Of a DNA stretch of 36,688 nucleotides, positions 1-8,184 are shown one piece after another. A program made the translations under genes and the position numbers. Every line of letters starts with the position of its first letter. Within the stretch, counting starts at the first letter, position 1. The stretch covers positions 1 through 36,688 of the forward strand of contig JAJRWX010000081.1 in NCBI GenBank assembly GCA_024276605.1, written 5' to 3'. The notes under the pieces were generated by a model. That model saw only the letters and a program-made list of their open reading frames with translations. It was not told where the DNA came from and did no database searches. Source of the stretch: Planctomycetota bacterium (GTDB lineage Bacteria > Planctomycetota > Phycisphaerae > UBA1845).

Positions 1-474
1 CATGCCTACGATAGCGGGTTTGTTGGTCAGCGCTGCAGAGTGAATAGCCATCAGTTTACGATCGGATTTGCGGATGATGGCTACGGGAGAGAGGTAGCGA
101 TACTGTTTAGCCGCAAGCATCTCTTGGGCTTGCTGGGTCCATTCGATTTCGGCGAACAGGCCCACACTCGCCTCACCGATGATACGTTTGATCCATCCGG
201 CGGCTGGGGCTTGTCCGTTGGGCGAGGCGTAACTGCCGCCGAGTGTTTGATGTTCGTAGTCGATGGGCAGGTCCGTGCCGTGATCGTCGAAGGCTGCGAG
301 GACGAGCTGAACGGACTCTTCGTCTACGGCGAATGAGCCGTTGGTACTCTCGACGTTTCCCCACGGGGCGAGCAGAATGCGGGTGGCGAGGGCATCGCCG
401 TGCAGCGTGGTTGATCGTAACGGCTGAACCTCACGGGCTTGATCTAATGTTATCGCTTGGTCATTGGTCTTCAT
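1..474 (-). CDS. Mu-like prophage I protein (gp32-type head protease/scaffold), partial
   Basis: The minus-strand frame is open from 474 to the window edge (158 codons; the 3' part is missing). The translation contains RILLAPWGNVESTNGSF, LPIDYEHQTL, APAAGWIKRI and YRYLSPVAIIRKSDRK, which match the N-terminal part of the phage Mu gpI (gp32) family. In that family the protein acts as capsid scaffold and as the serine-type protease that matures the head. I chose the ATG at 474 because GAGGA lies 7 nt upstream. An in-frame ATG at 501 has no ribosome binding site. The gene follows the portal gene on the same strand. The Mu F-type (gp30) head morphogenesis gene that often sits between them is absent. 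Family assignment is fairly sure; catalytic residues lie outside the visible part. Confidence 0.8.
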   Translation of the reverse strand, partial: MKTNDQAITLDQAREVQPLRSTTLHGDALATRILLAPWGNVESTNGSFAVDEESVQLVLAAFDDHGTDLPIDYEHQTLGGSYASPNGQAPAAGWIKRIIGEASVGLFAEIEWTQQAQEMLAAKQYRYLSPVAIIRKSDRKLMAIHSAALTNKPAIVGM

Positions 475-570
475 CTTTTGATCCTCATTTGGTGTGGTCA
501 TCGTGTCTATAAAAAGAACAACGCCGGTGGTCGCTCATAGAGCTAGCTCTATTTTTCCAAAGAACAAGCT

Positions 571-1848
571 CTATTGATCTGCATTCGATGGCGTTGTGGG
601 TTTGTTTTCTTGATCCGCAGGAATGCCCAGCGTTTCGTGCATCCACGGCTTGGGCACGGAGAGACCGAGCTTGTTGATGGCTCGTTCCAGCAGGTCGGCT
701 TGCGCGCTGCGCTGCTCGAAGCGATCGGTGATTCTACGAAATTGTGGTATGGGTACATCGTGACCGAAGCGCAAGCGCACCATTGGTGCCAGGACATCGC
801 GCTGGATGGTTCGTGCTTCTTTGCGCATATCATCGGCCAGGATTTCACTGCGGACGCGCTCGTGGACGCGGGCGGCTGCGATGGATCCACTTTGCCCGAC
901 AATGTCGGTGGTTAACGTTTGACCTAACCAGGCTTTGCTCAGTTCGCGATTGAGGAATTGGATCAGCCCTTCGTAGGGTGCGCCGCTGCCAGCGCGACGG
1001 GGTTCGAGTAGTTGTAGTTCAACGCTTTGGCTAAACAACCCGGCGGCTTGGCTGCCGAGTGATTCGAGCATGTGGATTAGCTCACGTTTTTCATCGGCAG
1101 TGGTATTTGGGCCGTAGCGAGCGACGCGGACGGGCATACCGAAAATTTCTGCGAAGATCATCCAGTCTTTGATGGCTAGATTTTTAGCGAGGTAGATCAT
1201 GGACGTCACGCGGGATACGCCGCCGCGTTGTGGATGGCCCGATGCATTATGGGGGGTGTGGATGATAAATTTGTTGGGTTGCGGCGCTTGGCCTTCGCGG
1301 TCGTCGTCATCGGCAAGCAATTTAGGCTGATCCAATTCGTCGAAAATAATGCGACCGAAATCGACAGGTATAAAATCTACCGGTCTGAGTCCTGCGTCCA
1401 CGACATCCCAGATAATTTCGGATATGGCGATGTTACGGCCAACGGCTAATGAGAGGTGTTGCAGGGTGTCGTCGAAGTTGTCGCACCGCCCCAGCCAATG
1501 GCGGCAGTAATCGGCGGCCTGGTCGGCCAACTTTCGACGGCTATCGTCTGTCACGTTTGTGGCACTTAGTATGTGCCAGGGTAATCCGGTCAGCGCCAGC
1601 CTGCGGGTTTGTGCGACGGCGTATAGATGGGCGTCTTTTTCCTCCATTTCCTCATATAGTGCAAACATGGACGCGGGTAATCCTTCGTCGGCTTCGCGGA
1701 GGATGGCTATCAGTCGTGAAGGGGTCAGGCCTGCGCTGGGGTAGTCGCGAACGGTGTCTTGGCGGCGCGGCACCAGAGATTGGCCGGGTTTGGGGTCCGG
1801 TTGTCTAAGCGACCGAACAGCGCCTACGATTCGTTGGGTCCAGGTCAT
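571..1848 (-). CDS. Mu gp29-like portal protein (DUF935)
   Basis: This 425-residue protein belongs to the DUF935 / phage Mu gp29 family, which forms the dodecameric portal through which DNA enters the capsid. Diagnostic stretches are the N-terminal LIAILREADEGLPASMFALYEEMEEKDAHL region split over residues about 45-75, the central FIIHTPH and YLAKNLAIKDWMIFAEIFG segment (about 195-245) and the C-terminal AINKLGLSVPKPWMHETLGIP region. Length is close to the family norm of 430-520. The start at 1848 has AAGGAG 7 nt upstream. It lies 53 nt after the terminase gene and 96 nt before the protease gene, all on one strand, so the three are probably one morphogenesis operon. No frameshift is seen. Confidence 0.88.
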   Translation of the reverse strand: MTWTQRIVGAVRSLRQPDPKPGQSLVPRRQDTVRDYPSAGLTPSRLIAILREADEGLPASMFALYEEMEEKDAHLYAVAQTRRLALTGLPWHILSATNVTDDSRRKLADQAADYCRHWLGRCDNFDDTLQHLSLAVGRNIAISEIIWDVVDAGLRPVDFIPVDFGRIIFDELDQPKLLADDDDREGQAPQPNKFIIHTPHNASGHPQRGGVSRVTSMIYLAKNLAIKDWMIFAEIFGMPVRVARYGPNTTADEKRELIHMLESLGSQAAGLFSQSVELQLLEPRRAGSGAPYEGLIQFLNRELSKAWLGQTLTTDIVGQSGSIAAARVHERVRSEILADDMRKEARTIQRDVLAPMVRLRFGHDVPIPQFRRITDRFEQRSAQADLLERAINKLGLSVPKPWMHETLGIPADQENKPTTPSNADQ

Positions 1849-1901
1849 GTCGTACTCCTTGAAGTCGAAGCGGTTGGGAAGTTTTGAAAATCATGCATTA
1901 G

Positions 1902-3230
1902 CTACCAAGCGCCGCTACGGGCAAATGAAAGCGGCCTGGTGTTGACGGATTCGATGGTGGCGTGCGCGTCGTGGGCTGCTCGGACGGCGAGCGCCGCCGC
2001 CCAGAATCGGTCGGCGTGACTACCTTCCTGTCTGGGGGCTGAGATGCGAAAGTGTCCGCTGCTTGTCATGGATCGCTCAACGCTGTGCCAATCGTTGATA
2101 ACGGCGTCGCGGTTGGGAATACGAATGCGATGATTCTCTACAGCGATGCGCAGGTCGCCGGCTAAGGCGGACTTGATGGATGAAGTAAAGGTGACGGGAT
2201 GAACGCGATGTTTTCCGAATCGCGTGAGTAGTTCCTCGGCTAATTGCATACCCAATCCACTAGCATCGATGCAACATCGTCTGACGCAACGCAGTGAAAG
2301 TAGTTCGTGGAGCATGGCTTGTTGTGCTCGAAAGGGTGCGGCGGATAGTTCAAATAACCCCACCGTCAATAGAACATCGCCGGTGATCGCTAAGACCCAG
2401 ACGACGGTCAGATCACGCAGTCGGCCTATGTCTACGCCGATGAAGAGGTCGCCGGCATCGCGTGGGACATCAACTACGGCGTGAGCCGGTTGAAGTTGTT
2501 CGTCTACGCAGGCAAGAATTTGGTCGTAACTCAGCAGAGCCGTGGCTTCTTCGATAAATTCGCAGAGGAATTCCTGGCGAAAGAGAAGATCGTCGCCGCA
2601 GGCTTGGCGCAGGGCTTCCATGTCGATGTTCAAACCTTGTTTGATGGCGTCTGGTAGGGTGAGAAAATCCGTAGAAAAGCGTGGGTTGTTGCGTAAGTCG
2701 TAGAAGAGGTTGCCCTTGCCTTTGGGGGTGGAGGCTATATCGAGTTCGCCGTCGCCTCGGAGTAGAGTAGGGAATAGTGACGCCCATATGTCACGATCGT
2801 CACGGTGCATGGCGAATTCATCGAGTAGTACATCGCCGGTATAGCCTCGGGCGGTTTGAGGGTTGGCGGGTAGACCGATGATGCGCACGCCGCCGGGTAA
2901 GAGTATTTCGCCGGCTGTGAAGTTCATATCGTTGAAGTAGGTGGCATTGGTGTATTGGGCAGCGATTTGTAATACCCGACAGTGTTGCCGGGCTTTAAGC
3001 ATGAGTTCTCGGGATTGGCGCATACCGGCTGAGAGAAAAATCTGGTTACGTCTTCTGGAGAGTCCGCGAAGGATGCGGCGGAGTGATTTGGTGAAACTCT
3101 TGCCGGTTTGCCTGGCCCAGCAGTTCCAGCGGAAGCGAGCGGAAGATTCGATGTCGCGGCGCTGGTAGGGAAGTAGGGGGACGAATGGTTTAGGGTGAGC
3201 GGGTTGTTTGTTGATGTTTTTGGTTGTCAT
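1902..3230 (-). CDS. terL: Phage large terminase subunit (Mu gp28-like)
   Basis: This 442-residue DNA-packaging motor has an ATPase followed by an RNase H-fold nuclease. Visible ATPase motifs are the deviant Walker A ARQTGKS (residues 39-45), Walker B VLLDE (134-138) and the coupling motif ASTPKG (166-171). Nuclease acidic residues are D267 in GVDIGR, D322 in CCIDASG and D407 in HADRFW. All needed catalytic positions are present, so the gene looks intact. The ribosome binding site before the ATG at 3230 is poor, and an internal start is possible but would remove little. No small terminase gene lies upstream; instead the 420 bp up to 3650 hold dispersed chromosomal repeats, so the phage block ends abruptly here. 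Confidence 0.9.
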   Translation of the reverse strand: MTTKNINKQPAHPKPFVPLLPYQRRDIESSARFRWNCWARQTGKSFTKSLRRILRGLSRRRNQIFLSAGMRQSRELMLKARQHCRVLQIAAQYTNATYFNDMNFTAGEILLPGGVRIIGLPANPQTARGYTGDVLLDEFAMHRDDRDIWASLFPTLLRGDGELDIASTPKGKGNLFYDLRNNPRFSTDFLTLPDAIKQGLNIDMEALRQACGDDLLFRQEFLCEFIEEATALLSYDQILACVDEQLQPAHAVVDVPRDAGDLFIGVDIGRLRDLTVVWVLAITGDVLLTVGLFELSAAPFRAQQAMLHELLSLRCVRRCCIDASGLGMQLAEELLTRFGKHRVHPVTFTSSIKSALAGDLRIAVENHRIRIPNRDAVINDWHSVERSMTSSGHFRISAPRQEGSHADRFWAAALAVRAAHDAHATIESVNTRPLSFARSGAW

Positions 3231-3294
3231 GGTTATGGCATCATTGCGTGGTATATGTTTGGTGATGGTGTCGTCACTGCTCAGTCACGGTAAA

Positions 3295-3641
3295 CCGGCG
3301 GTTGGAAACCCGCCCTATCCGTTGTTACGGAGTTGGAGGCCCGTATGCGCAATCAAGACGGTCAAATCCGAGCGGCGAGCGCAAGCGACCCGTGTCTTCA
3401 AGCGCTATACACACCGACATCACGTAGAACCATCGCAGCGCGAGTGTCCAGCTGAAGACACCGGGCGCTGGCGCTTCGGCTCGGATTAGAGAACCGGTGG
3501 GTGAAACCCGTCCTACGAATGGCCGCTTACTTACGAGTGCGGTTGGGATTATTGATCGTCACACCTATAGAACGTGGCGGGTGATCGCTGAAGGGGGGGG
3601 GGAATAGAACGGTGAATCCGGCGGGTAAAACCCGCCCTACC
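3295..3641. repeat. Composite dispersed repeat, copy A
   Basis: This fills most of the gene-free stretch 3231-3649. It begins and ends with variants of a palindromic unit of the form CGGCGGGTAAAACCCGCC (3295-3320 and 3619-3641; a third diverged copy is at about 3492-3516). Between them are CCGAGCGGCGAGCGC...ACCCGTGTCTTC, its partial inverted partner GAAGACACCGGGCGCTGGCGC...CTCGGAT, and a TGGCCGCTTACTTACGAG segment. The same modules occur in the same order at 5079-5425, on the other side of the secreted-protein gene. The palindromes could fold as hairpins in RNA. No coding function is seen. Confidence 0.75.
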
Positions 3642-3649
3642 TGGCATGG

Positions 3650-4879
3650 TCAAGCGTTATGTATATCTGGACGCTTACGCCGAAACACGAGCGTTCCTAC
3701 TATGTTGAGAAGAAGTACCATGGCTAGGGCGCCCCACTCTGACATGGTTGGGACAGGCGGGGGTGGCGCCTCGCAATCGTCGGCTATGCCGCTGCCGTTG
3801 GCATCAGTGCAGTCTGTTTGAGAACCGGCCCAGGCGGAGTTGGGGATGACGCCGCAGTCCGTTTCACTCAAAAGAAGACATCCTCCGCTGATTAGACAAC
3901 AGGCGCCGCTGGGTTGCGGGCACAAACCGGCTGAGCATTGGACCTGGTCGCCTTGGAACACACCGCCGGACGCCACGCAGTCAGTATCGAGGATGTCGTT
4001 GTCACAAGTGCCATCCGGGTTGCAGCAAGCGCCGGTTGGAAAGCATATCGTCGTACCACATAAGGTGCCGGGGCCTTGGTTGAATCCGGAGGCTAGATTA
4101 CAGTCTGCCACGGTCAAGTCGAGACAACTAGCCGGCCCAAAGCAGCAGGCTTCCTGACAGCTTACCGCACCACAACTGACCCCCTCGCCCTGAAAGGCGC
4201 CACCTGAAACAGCACAAGTTGTACTTGTCACGCTGGAGCACCCGCCACCGACTTCGCAGCAAGCCCCCGTCAGCGAACCACAATCAATGACGGCGCGAAT
4301 GAAGAAATCACCGGACACCCCAAGGGAGCACGCATTGAACCAGCCAAGGCCATCGGCATCAATGGCGTTTTTGCCAACCTGACAGCCGGTATCGGTGACG
4401 ATGCTGGGGCCGTTGGTGGGATCCGGCGCGTTAAGAAATCTTAACGAGACCACAAACTCTTGACCGTTGCTGATGGGTACCAGAAGCGGAATGGCGCCCA
4501 TGTCGTCAAGAAAACGAAACTCGTTATTGGCACCATCAGTCATAACCGGTCCGGAAATCGTCTCCAGCACCGTACTGGGGAAAGTAAAGGTGCCGGCCTC
4601 CATAATGCTGATAGAGTCCTCAATGGATTGAGGTTCCGTGCCGGTAACTGATCGCCAGAAAATCTGTATGGCTACGATATTGCCATCGCATGGCGAGGTG
4701 AGCCATGAAGCCGCACTCTCACCAACAGCAAAGCCGGCCTGGATATTCCCCGTCGCGCCGTCGGCGAGCGAATCGTTTTGTACCGTGACCTCTGCAGCCT
4801 TGGACTTTTCTGCTGAAGTGATGACGGATAACAAAACCACCACTACGCACCCGAGGGGCCATCTCGTTGACTTGCTCAT
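3650..4879 (-). CDS. Secreted Cys-rich protein with IPTL-CTERM-type sorting tail
   Basis: From the ATG at 4879 (GGAGG 10 nt upstream) the protein is 409 residues. An upstream in-frame ATG at 4957 would place 26 residues before the signal peptide and has no support. Residues 1-29 form a signal peptide. Residues about 30-210 are a beta-rich domain of unknown function. Residues about 215-355 hold four to five Cys-rich repeats of about 45 residues with the pattern TGACC...C...C..SGG.FQG....C. The C-terminus has a proline linker, the motif VPTMSEWG (376-383), a hydrophobic helix (384-399) and RRKR (400-403), which is the IPTL-CTERM architecture recognised by exosortase-like enzymes for surface anchoring. 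The substrate or role is unknown. The gene is flanked by direct copies of a composite repeat. Confidence 0.85.
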   Translation of the reverse strand: MSKSTRWPLGCVVVVLLSVITSAEKSKAAEVTVQNDSLADGATGNIQAGFAVGESAASWLTSPCDGNIVAIQIFWRSVTGTEPQSIEDSISIMEAGTFTFPSTVLETISGPVMTDGANNEFRFLDDMGAIPLLVPISNGQEFVVSLRFLNAPDPTNGPSIVTDTGCQVGKNAIDADGLGWFNACSLGVSGDFFIRAVIDCGSLTGACCEVGGGCSSVTSTTCAVSGGAFQGEGVSCGAVSCQEACCFGPASCLDLTVADCNLASGFNQGPGTLCGTTICFPTGACCNPDGTCDNDILDTDCVASGGVFQGDQVQCSAGLCPQPSGACCLISGGCLLLSETDCGVIPNSAWAGSQTDCTDANGSGIADDCEAPPPPVPTMSEWGALAMVLLLNIVGTLVFRRKRPDIHNA

Positions 4880-5078
4880 GCTTGCTTTCCTCCCATCCGA
4901 TTGACAGTCTCTCGATGCCACGGCCCTGCATAGCGGACACATCTTCATATCCGACATTGGCCAAATGGCACGTATGCCATCGAACTAAAAGGCTATTCTA
5001 CGAAATCAGTCTGCTTGACTCAAGAATTTTCTTGCAAAATATGATGCTATTTACCGGGGTCTTGTTTACTCAGAAGAT

Positions 5079-5425
5079 CGGCGGGTAAAACCCGCCCTAT
5101 AGGGTTGGATGCCCGCCCAATCCGAGCGGTGAGCGCCGGCAACTCGGCAACCCGTGTCTTGGAAACTTAACCATATCGCCTGTCCATGTTTTCAAAACGC
5201 TAGACACACTGCAATCTCGTAGAACAATCACAGCGTATGTGACCATCCGAAGACACGGGTAGCTGGCGCTCGCCGCTCGGATCAGGCAGTCGCTCGGGTA
5301 CGGACTATAGCATATCATCCACCGGAAAGTGGCCGCTTCCTCACGAGCGCAGTTCGGATCGAAGAAACTGCTATATTGACAATTATGATGGCGGTAGAGA
5401 ATCGGCGGGTAAAATCCGCCCTACC
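5079..5425. repeat. Composite dispersed repeat, copy B
   Basis: Second copy of the element at 3295-3641, occupying most of the gene-free stretch 4880-5450. It is bounded by CGGCGGGTAAAACCCGCC (from 5079) and CGGCGGGTAAAATCCGCC (from 5403). Internally it has CCGAGCGGTGAGCGC...ACCCGTGTCTT and an inverted partner ending GGCGCTCGCCGCTCGGAT, then TGGCCGCTTCCTCACGAG. Modules are in the same order and orientation as copy A, but with many substitutions and short indels, so the duplication is not recent. I see no gene in 4880-5450. Confidence 0.75.
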
Positions 5426-5450
5426 AGTAAAGTGTTCGGAATGAGCGTCA

Positions 5451-5714
5451 CTACTTCGTCACCAGTTGATAGAGTCCTTGGCCGGCGTACTTGAGTCGGC
5501 CCTGTTCGACCAGTTTTTCCCAGATGGCTTTGGGATATTGCATGGGGGGCATGATGGCTACAATGCCGGACGACTTACCGCCGGACATGGGTCCGTGTCC
5601 AAGTTTTGATTCGTCGTCGAGGCGGGAAAGCTTGAGACGCTTTTTGAAAGCCTTGAGTGCTTTGCGAAGCTCCTCCGGTGTTGGGGCATCCGGTGATGGC
5701 TGAGACTCGGACAT
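5451..5714 (-). CDS. Small conserved hypothetical protein (87 aa)
   Basis: The 87-residue product starts at an ATG with AGGAG 9 nt upstream. It has a Pro-rich N-terminus, a basic helix (PTPEELRKALKAFKKRLKL, residues 11-29), a Gly/Ser loop (GHGPMSGGKSSGIVAI) and a C-terminal segment PKAIWEKLVEQGRLKYAG that ends in a short beta hairpin. No cysteines, signal peptide or membrane segment is seen. The pattern resembles small uncharacterised proteins I associate with planctomycete genomes, but I cannot assign a function. A 9-bp perfect inverted repeat lies 25-46 nt upstream of the start and may control it. The clean start signal and the typical codon pattern make it a real gene. Confidence 0.7.
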   Translation of the reverse strand: MSESQPSPDAPTPEELRKALKAFKKRLKLSRLDDESKLGHGPMSGGKSSGIVAIMPPMQYPKAIWEKLVEQGRLKYAGQGLYQLVTK

Positions 5715-5738
5715 GATTCGTGGCTCCTATTGATGGAC

Positions 5739-5760
5739 GTATACTCGCTGACGAGTATAC
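5739..5760. promoter_or_regulatory. Perfect 9-bp inverted repeat, possible operator
   Basis: GTATACTCG, a 4-nt loop CTGA, then CGAGTATAC. It lies 25 nt upstream of the start of the 87-aa gene, where a promoter or operator would be expected. As RNA it could also form a hairpin in the 5' leader. The two half-sites are perfect. Function is inferred from position only. Confidence 0.4.
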
Positions 5761-5860
5761 ACTATTAAGCAGCCACGACCAGGACGACTACAACGGTTAC
5801 ACTCAACAATGTGCATGACAACATTGGCGGGTGGGTGGCATGGACAAACGCTGCGGAATC

Positions 5861-5963
5861 GGGCTGTCGAATGTCCAATGGATGCTACTCGCGGCGTTTG
5901 CCCGTGCAGGCGCAACCGAGGAAAAGCACGGGCAAGCGTCGCCCCTACGCCTCTTTTCATCCG
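5861..5963. repeat. About 103-bp dispersed repeat, copy 1
   Basis: This segment runs from GGGCTGTCGAATGTCC to CTACGCCTCTTTTCATCCG and recurs at 13625-13728 in the same orientation with roughly 90% identity by eye. It contains an inverted pair GCCCGTG...CACGGGC about 20 nt apart. It is the main content of the gene-free stretch 5715-6094. The rest of that stretch is the inverted repeat at 5739-5760 and an AT-rich leader before the next gene. Confidence 0.75.
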
Positions 5964-6094
5964 TGATTACTTCAACGCGACGCTTGTCCATGCCACCCTA
6001 CTCAACACGTTGTGTTTTCCATATCATGCTATGCATGTAAAACCGCGTATTGCTCGCTACGATAAGATAGAACTTGTACTTTGGATAAACAAAC

Positions 6095-6322
6095 ATGTCA
6101 GCTCGACGAGATACCTGCCCGGACTGTAACCGAGCGTTAACCGCTATCCAGATCATTGATAAGAAAGGTCTAGGCATAACTCCGCACGGCGTTATGGAGT
6201 ACGCAGTCAGCGAGGCCAAGCAGAGCAAGTGGACAGGCCAGTTTCCCGTTCAAGGCAAAGTACACGCCTACATGTGCGACGGTTGCGGCCGGGTACTGCT
6301 GTATGCCGGTATGGACGATTAG
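6095..6322 (+). CDS. Small zinc-ribbon protein (75 aa)
   Basis: The 75-residue product has two CxxC knuckles, CPDC (residues 8-11) and CDGC near residue 61, separated by about 50 residues. This is the layout of a single structural zinc ribbon. The C-terminal VLLYAGMDD after the second knuckle is typical of small zinc-ribbon proteins in which the last strand packs on the metal site. No signal peptide or membrane helix. There is no clear Shine-Dalgarno before the ATG at 6095; the leader is AT-rich. The next two genes run in the same direction, and the third of them also encodes a zinc-ribbon protein. Metal binding is inferred from the cysteines; the cellular role is unknown. Confidence 0.65.
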   Translation: MSARRDTCPDCNRALTAIQIIDKKGLGITPHGVMEYAVSEAKQSKWTGQFPVQGKVHAYMCDGCGRVLLYAGMDD

Positions 6323-6341
6323 ATTGACGCCGCCCGGCATA

Positions 6342-6445
6342 GGGTACCCTTCGGGTACTCCCAAATGTTGAGGGCCGGATCCCGATTCGCAAGGTATCGC
6401 AAGTGTCACTGCCATCGTACGGTACATCCTTCCCCCACCGTTCAA
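6342..6445. repeat. Dispersed repeat, family 3, copy 1
   Basis: Lies just after the stop of the small zinc-ribbon gene. It shares TTCGGGTACTCCC, a GGACGGATC-like segment, CGCAAGTGTCA and CATCCTTCCCCCACC with two copies in 7857-8173. All three copies sit immediately 3' of a gene, which suggests that they contribute transcript ends. This copy is the most diverged and lacks the clear terminal inverted repeat. Confidence 0.6.
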
Positions 6446-6530
6446 CTAGTTGCCATGCGAGCGTAACTCGCAGACAATAAGATATGAAGATTGACTCCCG
6501 AGCCATGTTGTAGAGCGGGCAAACAACACC

Positions 6531-7349
6531 ATGATAATCACTTTTCTTTATGCGCTAGCAGGCGGCGTGTCTATTGTATTAGCCACCAACAATCCCCGAC
6601 AGATTGCCTGGAAATTCCACCGCTTCGCCGGCATCCTGGTGCTTGTATTAGCTGTACCGCCAACCGTCTGGCTTTGGCAAAACCAAGCTTCGGATGAAAC
6701 CTTCGTTGGTGTCGCCACGGTGCTCGGCGTCGTGGCGTCTTTGGGGGCGATGGGTATGATATTGTTAGCCCCGTTAGTCGCCCGTATTCCTGCCATTTTT
6801 CGCTCATGTTGCATCGTGGCTGGTCTGGGTGGTCTGGGTGGGGCATCCATTATGGCGTGTGTGGGACAATCTTTTTCGACGGGCGTCGCTACAATGGTAG
6901 TCATCAACGCCTGGTTAGCGGCTATGCTGTTAGGCAGCATTACCGTTGCCTGGCTCTTGGGTCATGCTTATCTAACCGCCACCAAAATGACCATCGCACC
7001 GATGCAACACTTTAGTAGAATGCTCACGCTTTCCGTTGTTGCCCGGGCGGTTTTTGCGGTTATCAGTTTGGTTGTAGCCTACTTTGCCGGCGGTGGAGAA
7101 ACCTCGCAGGTATCACCATATACCGGCGTTTGGGTGATGAACTTATTGCAGAATCAATGGCTCATCGTCACCATCAGGCTAGGACTTGGTTTGGTAGCTG
7201 TTGGGATATTCGCTTATATGGTGTCGGATTGTGTCAGGCTTCGCGCTACACAATCGGCTACGGGCATTTTGTATTTTGGCTCAATTTTTGTATACGTAGG
7301 GGAGTTGGCCAATCAGCATCTCATCGTAGAATGCGGCTGGCCCATATAA
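6531..7349 (+). CDS. Polytopic membrane protein of unknown function (272 aa)
   Basis: The 272-residue protein is hydrophobic throughout, with seven or eight likely transmembrane helices (about residues 1-18, 30-48, 58-80, 88-108, 120-142, 160-182, 210-232, 240-258). Conserved-looking polar points are NPRQIAWKFHRF after helix 1, LGHAYL with a following APMQHFSR loop, and a C-terminal YVGELANQHL. The intramembrane histidines could bind a haem or metal, but I see no family motif that proves it. The pattern of a LGH-Y-L loop and a terminal GEL segment resembles uncharacterised multi-pass proteins in other bacteria. The ribosome binding site is weak. The following zinc-ribbon membrane gene starts 53 nt after its stop, so the two may be co-transcribed. 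Confidence 0.7.
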   Translation: MIITFLYALAGGVSIVLATNNPRQIAWKFHRFAGILVLVLAVPPTVWLWQNQASDETFVGVATVLGVVASLGAMGMILLAPLVARIPAIFRSCCIVAGLGGLGGASIMACVGQSFSTGVATMVVINAWLAAMLLGSITVAWLLGHAYLTATKMTIAPMQHFSRMLTLSVVARAVFAVISLVVAYFAGGGETSQVSPYTGVWVMNLLQNQWLIVTIRLGLGLVAVGIFAYMVSDCVRLRATQSATGILYFGSIFVYVGELANQHLIVECGWPI

Positions 7350-7402
7350 CGGATGACCCGCAGTAACATGCACTGCGGATCAAGCGGAGTGACAATAAGG
7401 TT

Positions 7403-7843
7403 ATGCAAATACGCTTTCACTGTCCGACGGATACCTGCGTAGCTATTATCGAGTATGAGCCGTTAGAGAACTGCGGCGATACCATGGAATGTCCGCGCTG
7501 CCATACCAAGCATCACATGCATATCACGGACGCCATGCGCAACGAGCAATCGTTGGATCAATGTGCGGTGTGTTCTGGTGGAGAGCTGTTTGTTCGTAAA
7601 GATTTTCCACAAAAGATAGGTTTTTTTATTGTTGTCGTATTCGGTATCGCCGCGATTTACTACTTCAATACATCCGTTCTGACCTCTTGGGCTATTCTCG
7701 CGTCAGCCATGCTGCTGGACTTAGCCATCTACTTCTTCATTGGTAAAGTCACGACATGCTATGCTTGCCGCGCGGAATATCGCAAGTGCGCGCCCAACGA
7801 CGCCCATGAAGGTTTCGACTTAGCTACGTCGGAAAAATACTAA
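7403..7843 (+). CDS. Zinc-ribbon membrane protein (146 aa)
   Basis: The N-terminal half carries cysteine pairs in MQIRFHCPTDTC and MECPRCHTKH and then CAVCSGGELF, giving one or two zinc ribbons in the cytoplasm. Two transmembrane helices follow (about residues 73-90 and 95-112). The tail has CYACRAEYRKC, a third cysteine cluster, and the charged end HEGFDLATSEKY. AAGG lies 5 nt upstream of the ATG. The layout of ribbon, two helices and a cysteine tail is compact and looks purposeful; a role as a membrane-tethered sensor or assembly factor is only a guess. It probably forms a transcription unit with the preceding membrane-protein gene. Confidence 0.7.
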   Translation: MQIRFHCPTDTCVAIIEYEPLENCGDTMECPRCHTKHHMHITDAMRNEQSLDQCAVCSGGELFVRKDFPQKIGFFIVVVFGIAAIYYFNTSVLTSWAILASAMLLDLAIYFFIGKVTTCYACRAEYRKCAPNDAHEGFDLATSEKY

Positions 7844-7856
7844 TAGTGAAGGAGAT

Positions 7857-8173
7857 GGGTGCCCCATCCTTTGGGTACTCCCAAAGGGTGGGGGACGGAT
7901 CTTGTTTCGCATGGCCTCACAAGTGTCAATATTTTGGCATGAGACATCTTTCCCCTCTCTTTTGCCAGTAAGCAAAGAAGGGAGTACCCGCTAATCACGA
8001 AGGTTTTACGACATGGAGACGTGAGTCACGTATCGAAGACACGGGTCGCTTGCGCTCGCCGCTCGGATTGGCGAGGGGACGGATTTAGTTTCGCATGGCC
8101 TCGCAAGTGTCAATATTATGACACGGAACATCCTTCCCCCACCCTTTGCCGGTAGGCAAAGGATGGGGCACCC
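7857..8173. repeat. Nested repeat block bounded by a perfect 17-bp terminal inverted repeat
   Basis: The block starts with GGGTGCCCCATCCTTTG (7857-7873) and ends with its exact inverse CAAAGGATGGGGCACCC (8157-8173). It fills nearly all of the gene-free stretch 7844-8184. Inside are two copies of family 3 (7857-7990 and 8071-8173), both with GGACGGAT...TTTCGCATGGCCTC.CAAGTGTCAATATT. Between them lies half of the composite repeat seen at 3295-3641 and 5079-5425. The ends could fold into a strong hairpin between the converging genes at 7843 and 8185 and so end both transcripts. Confidence 0.7.
8034..8070. repeat. Partial copy of the composite repeat
   Basis: CGAAGACACGGGTCGCTTGC followed by GCTCGCCGCTCGGATT. 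It matches the right-hand internal arm of the composite repeats at 3295-3641 and 5079-5425. Here it appears without the flanking CGGCGGGTAAAACCCGCC palindromes, between two family-3 copies. It shows that the composite elements break into separately mobile or separately retained modules. Confidence 0.6.
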
Positions 8174-8184
8174 GCTCAGTCGCA

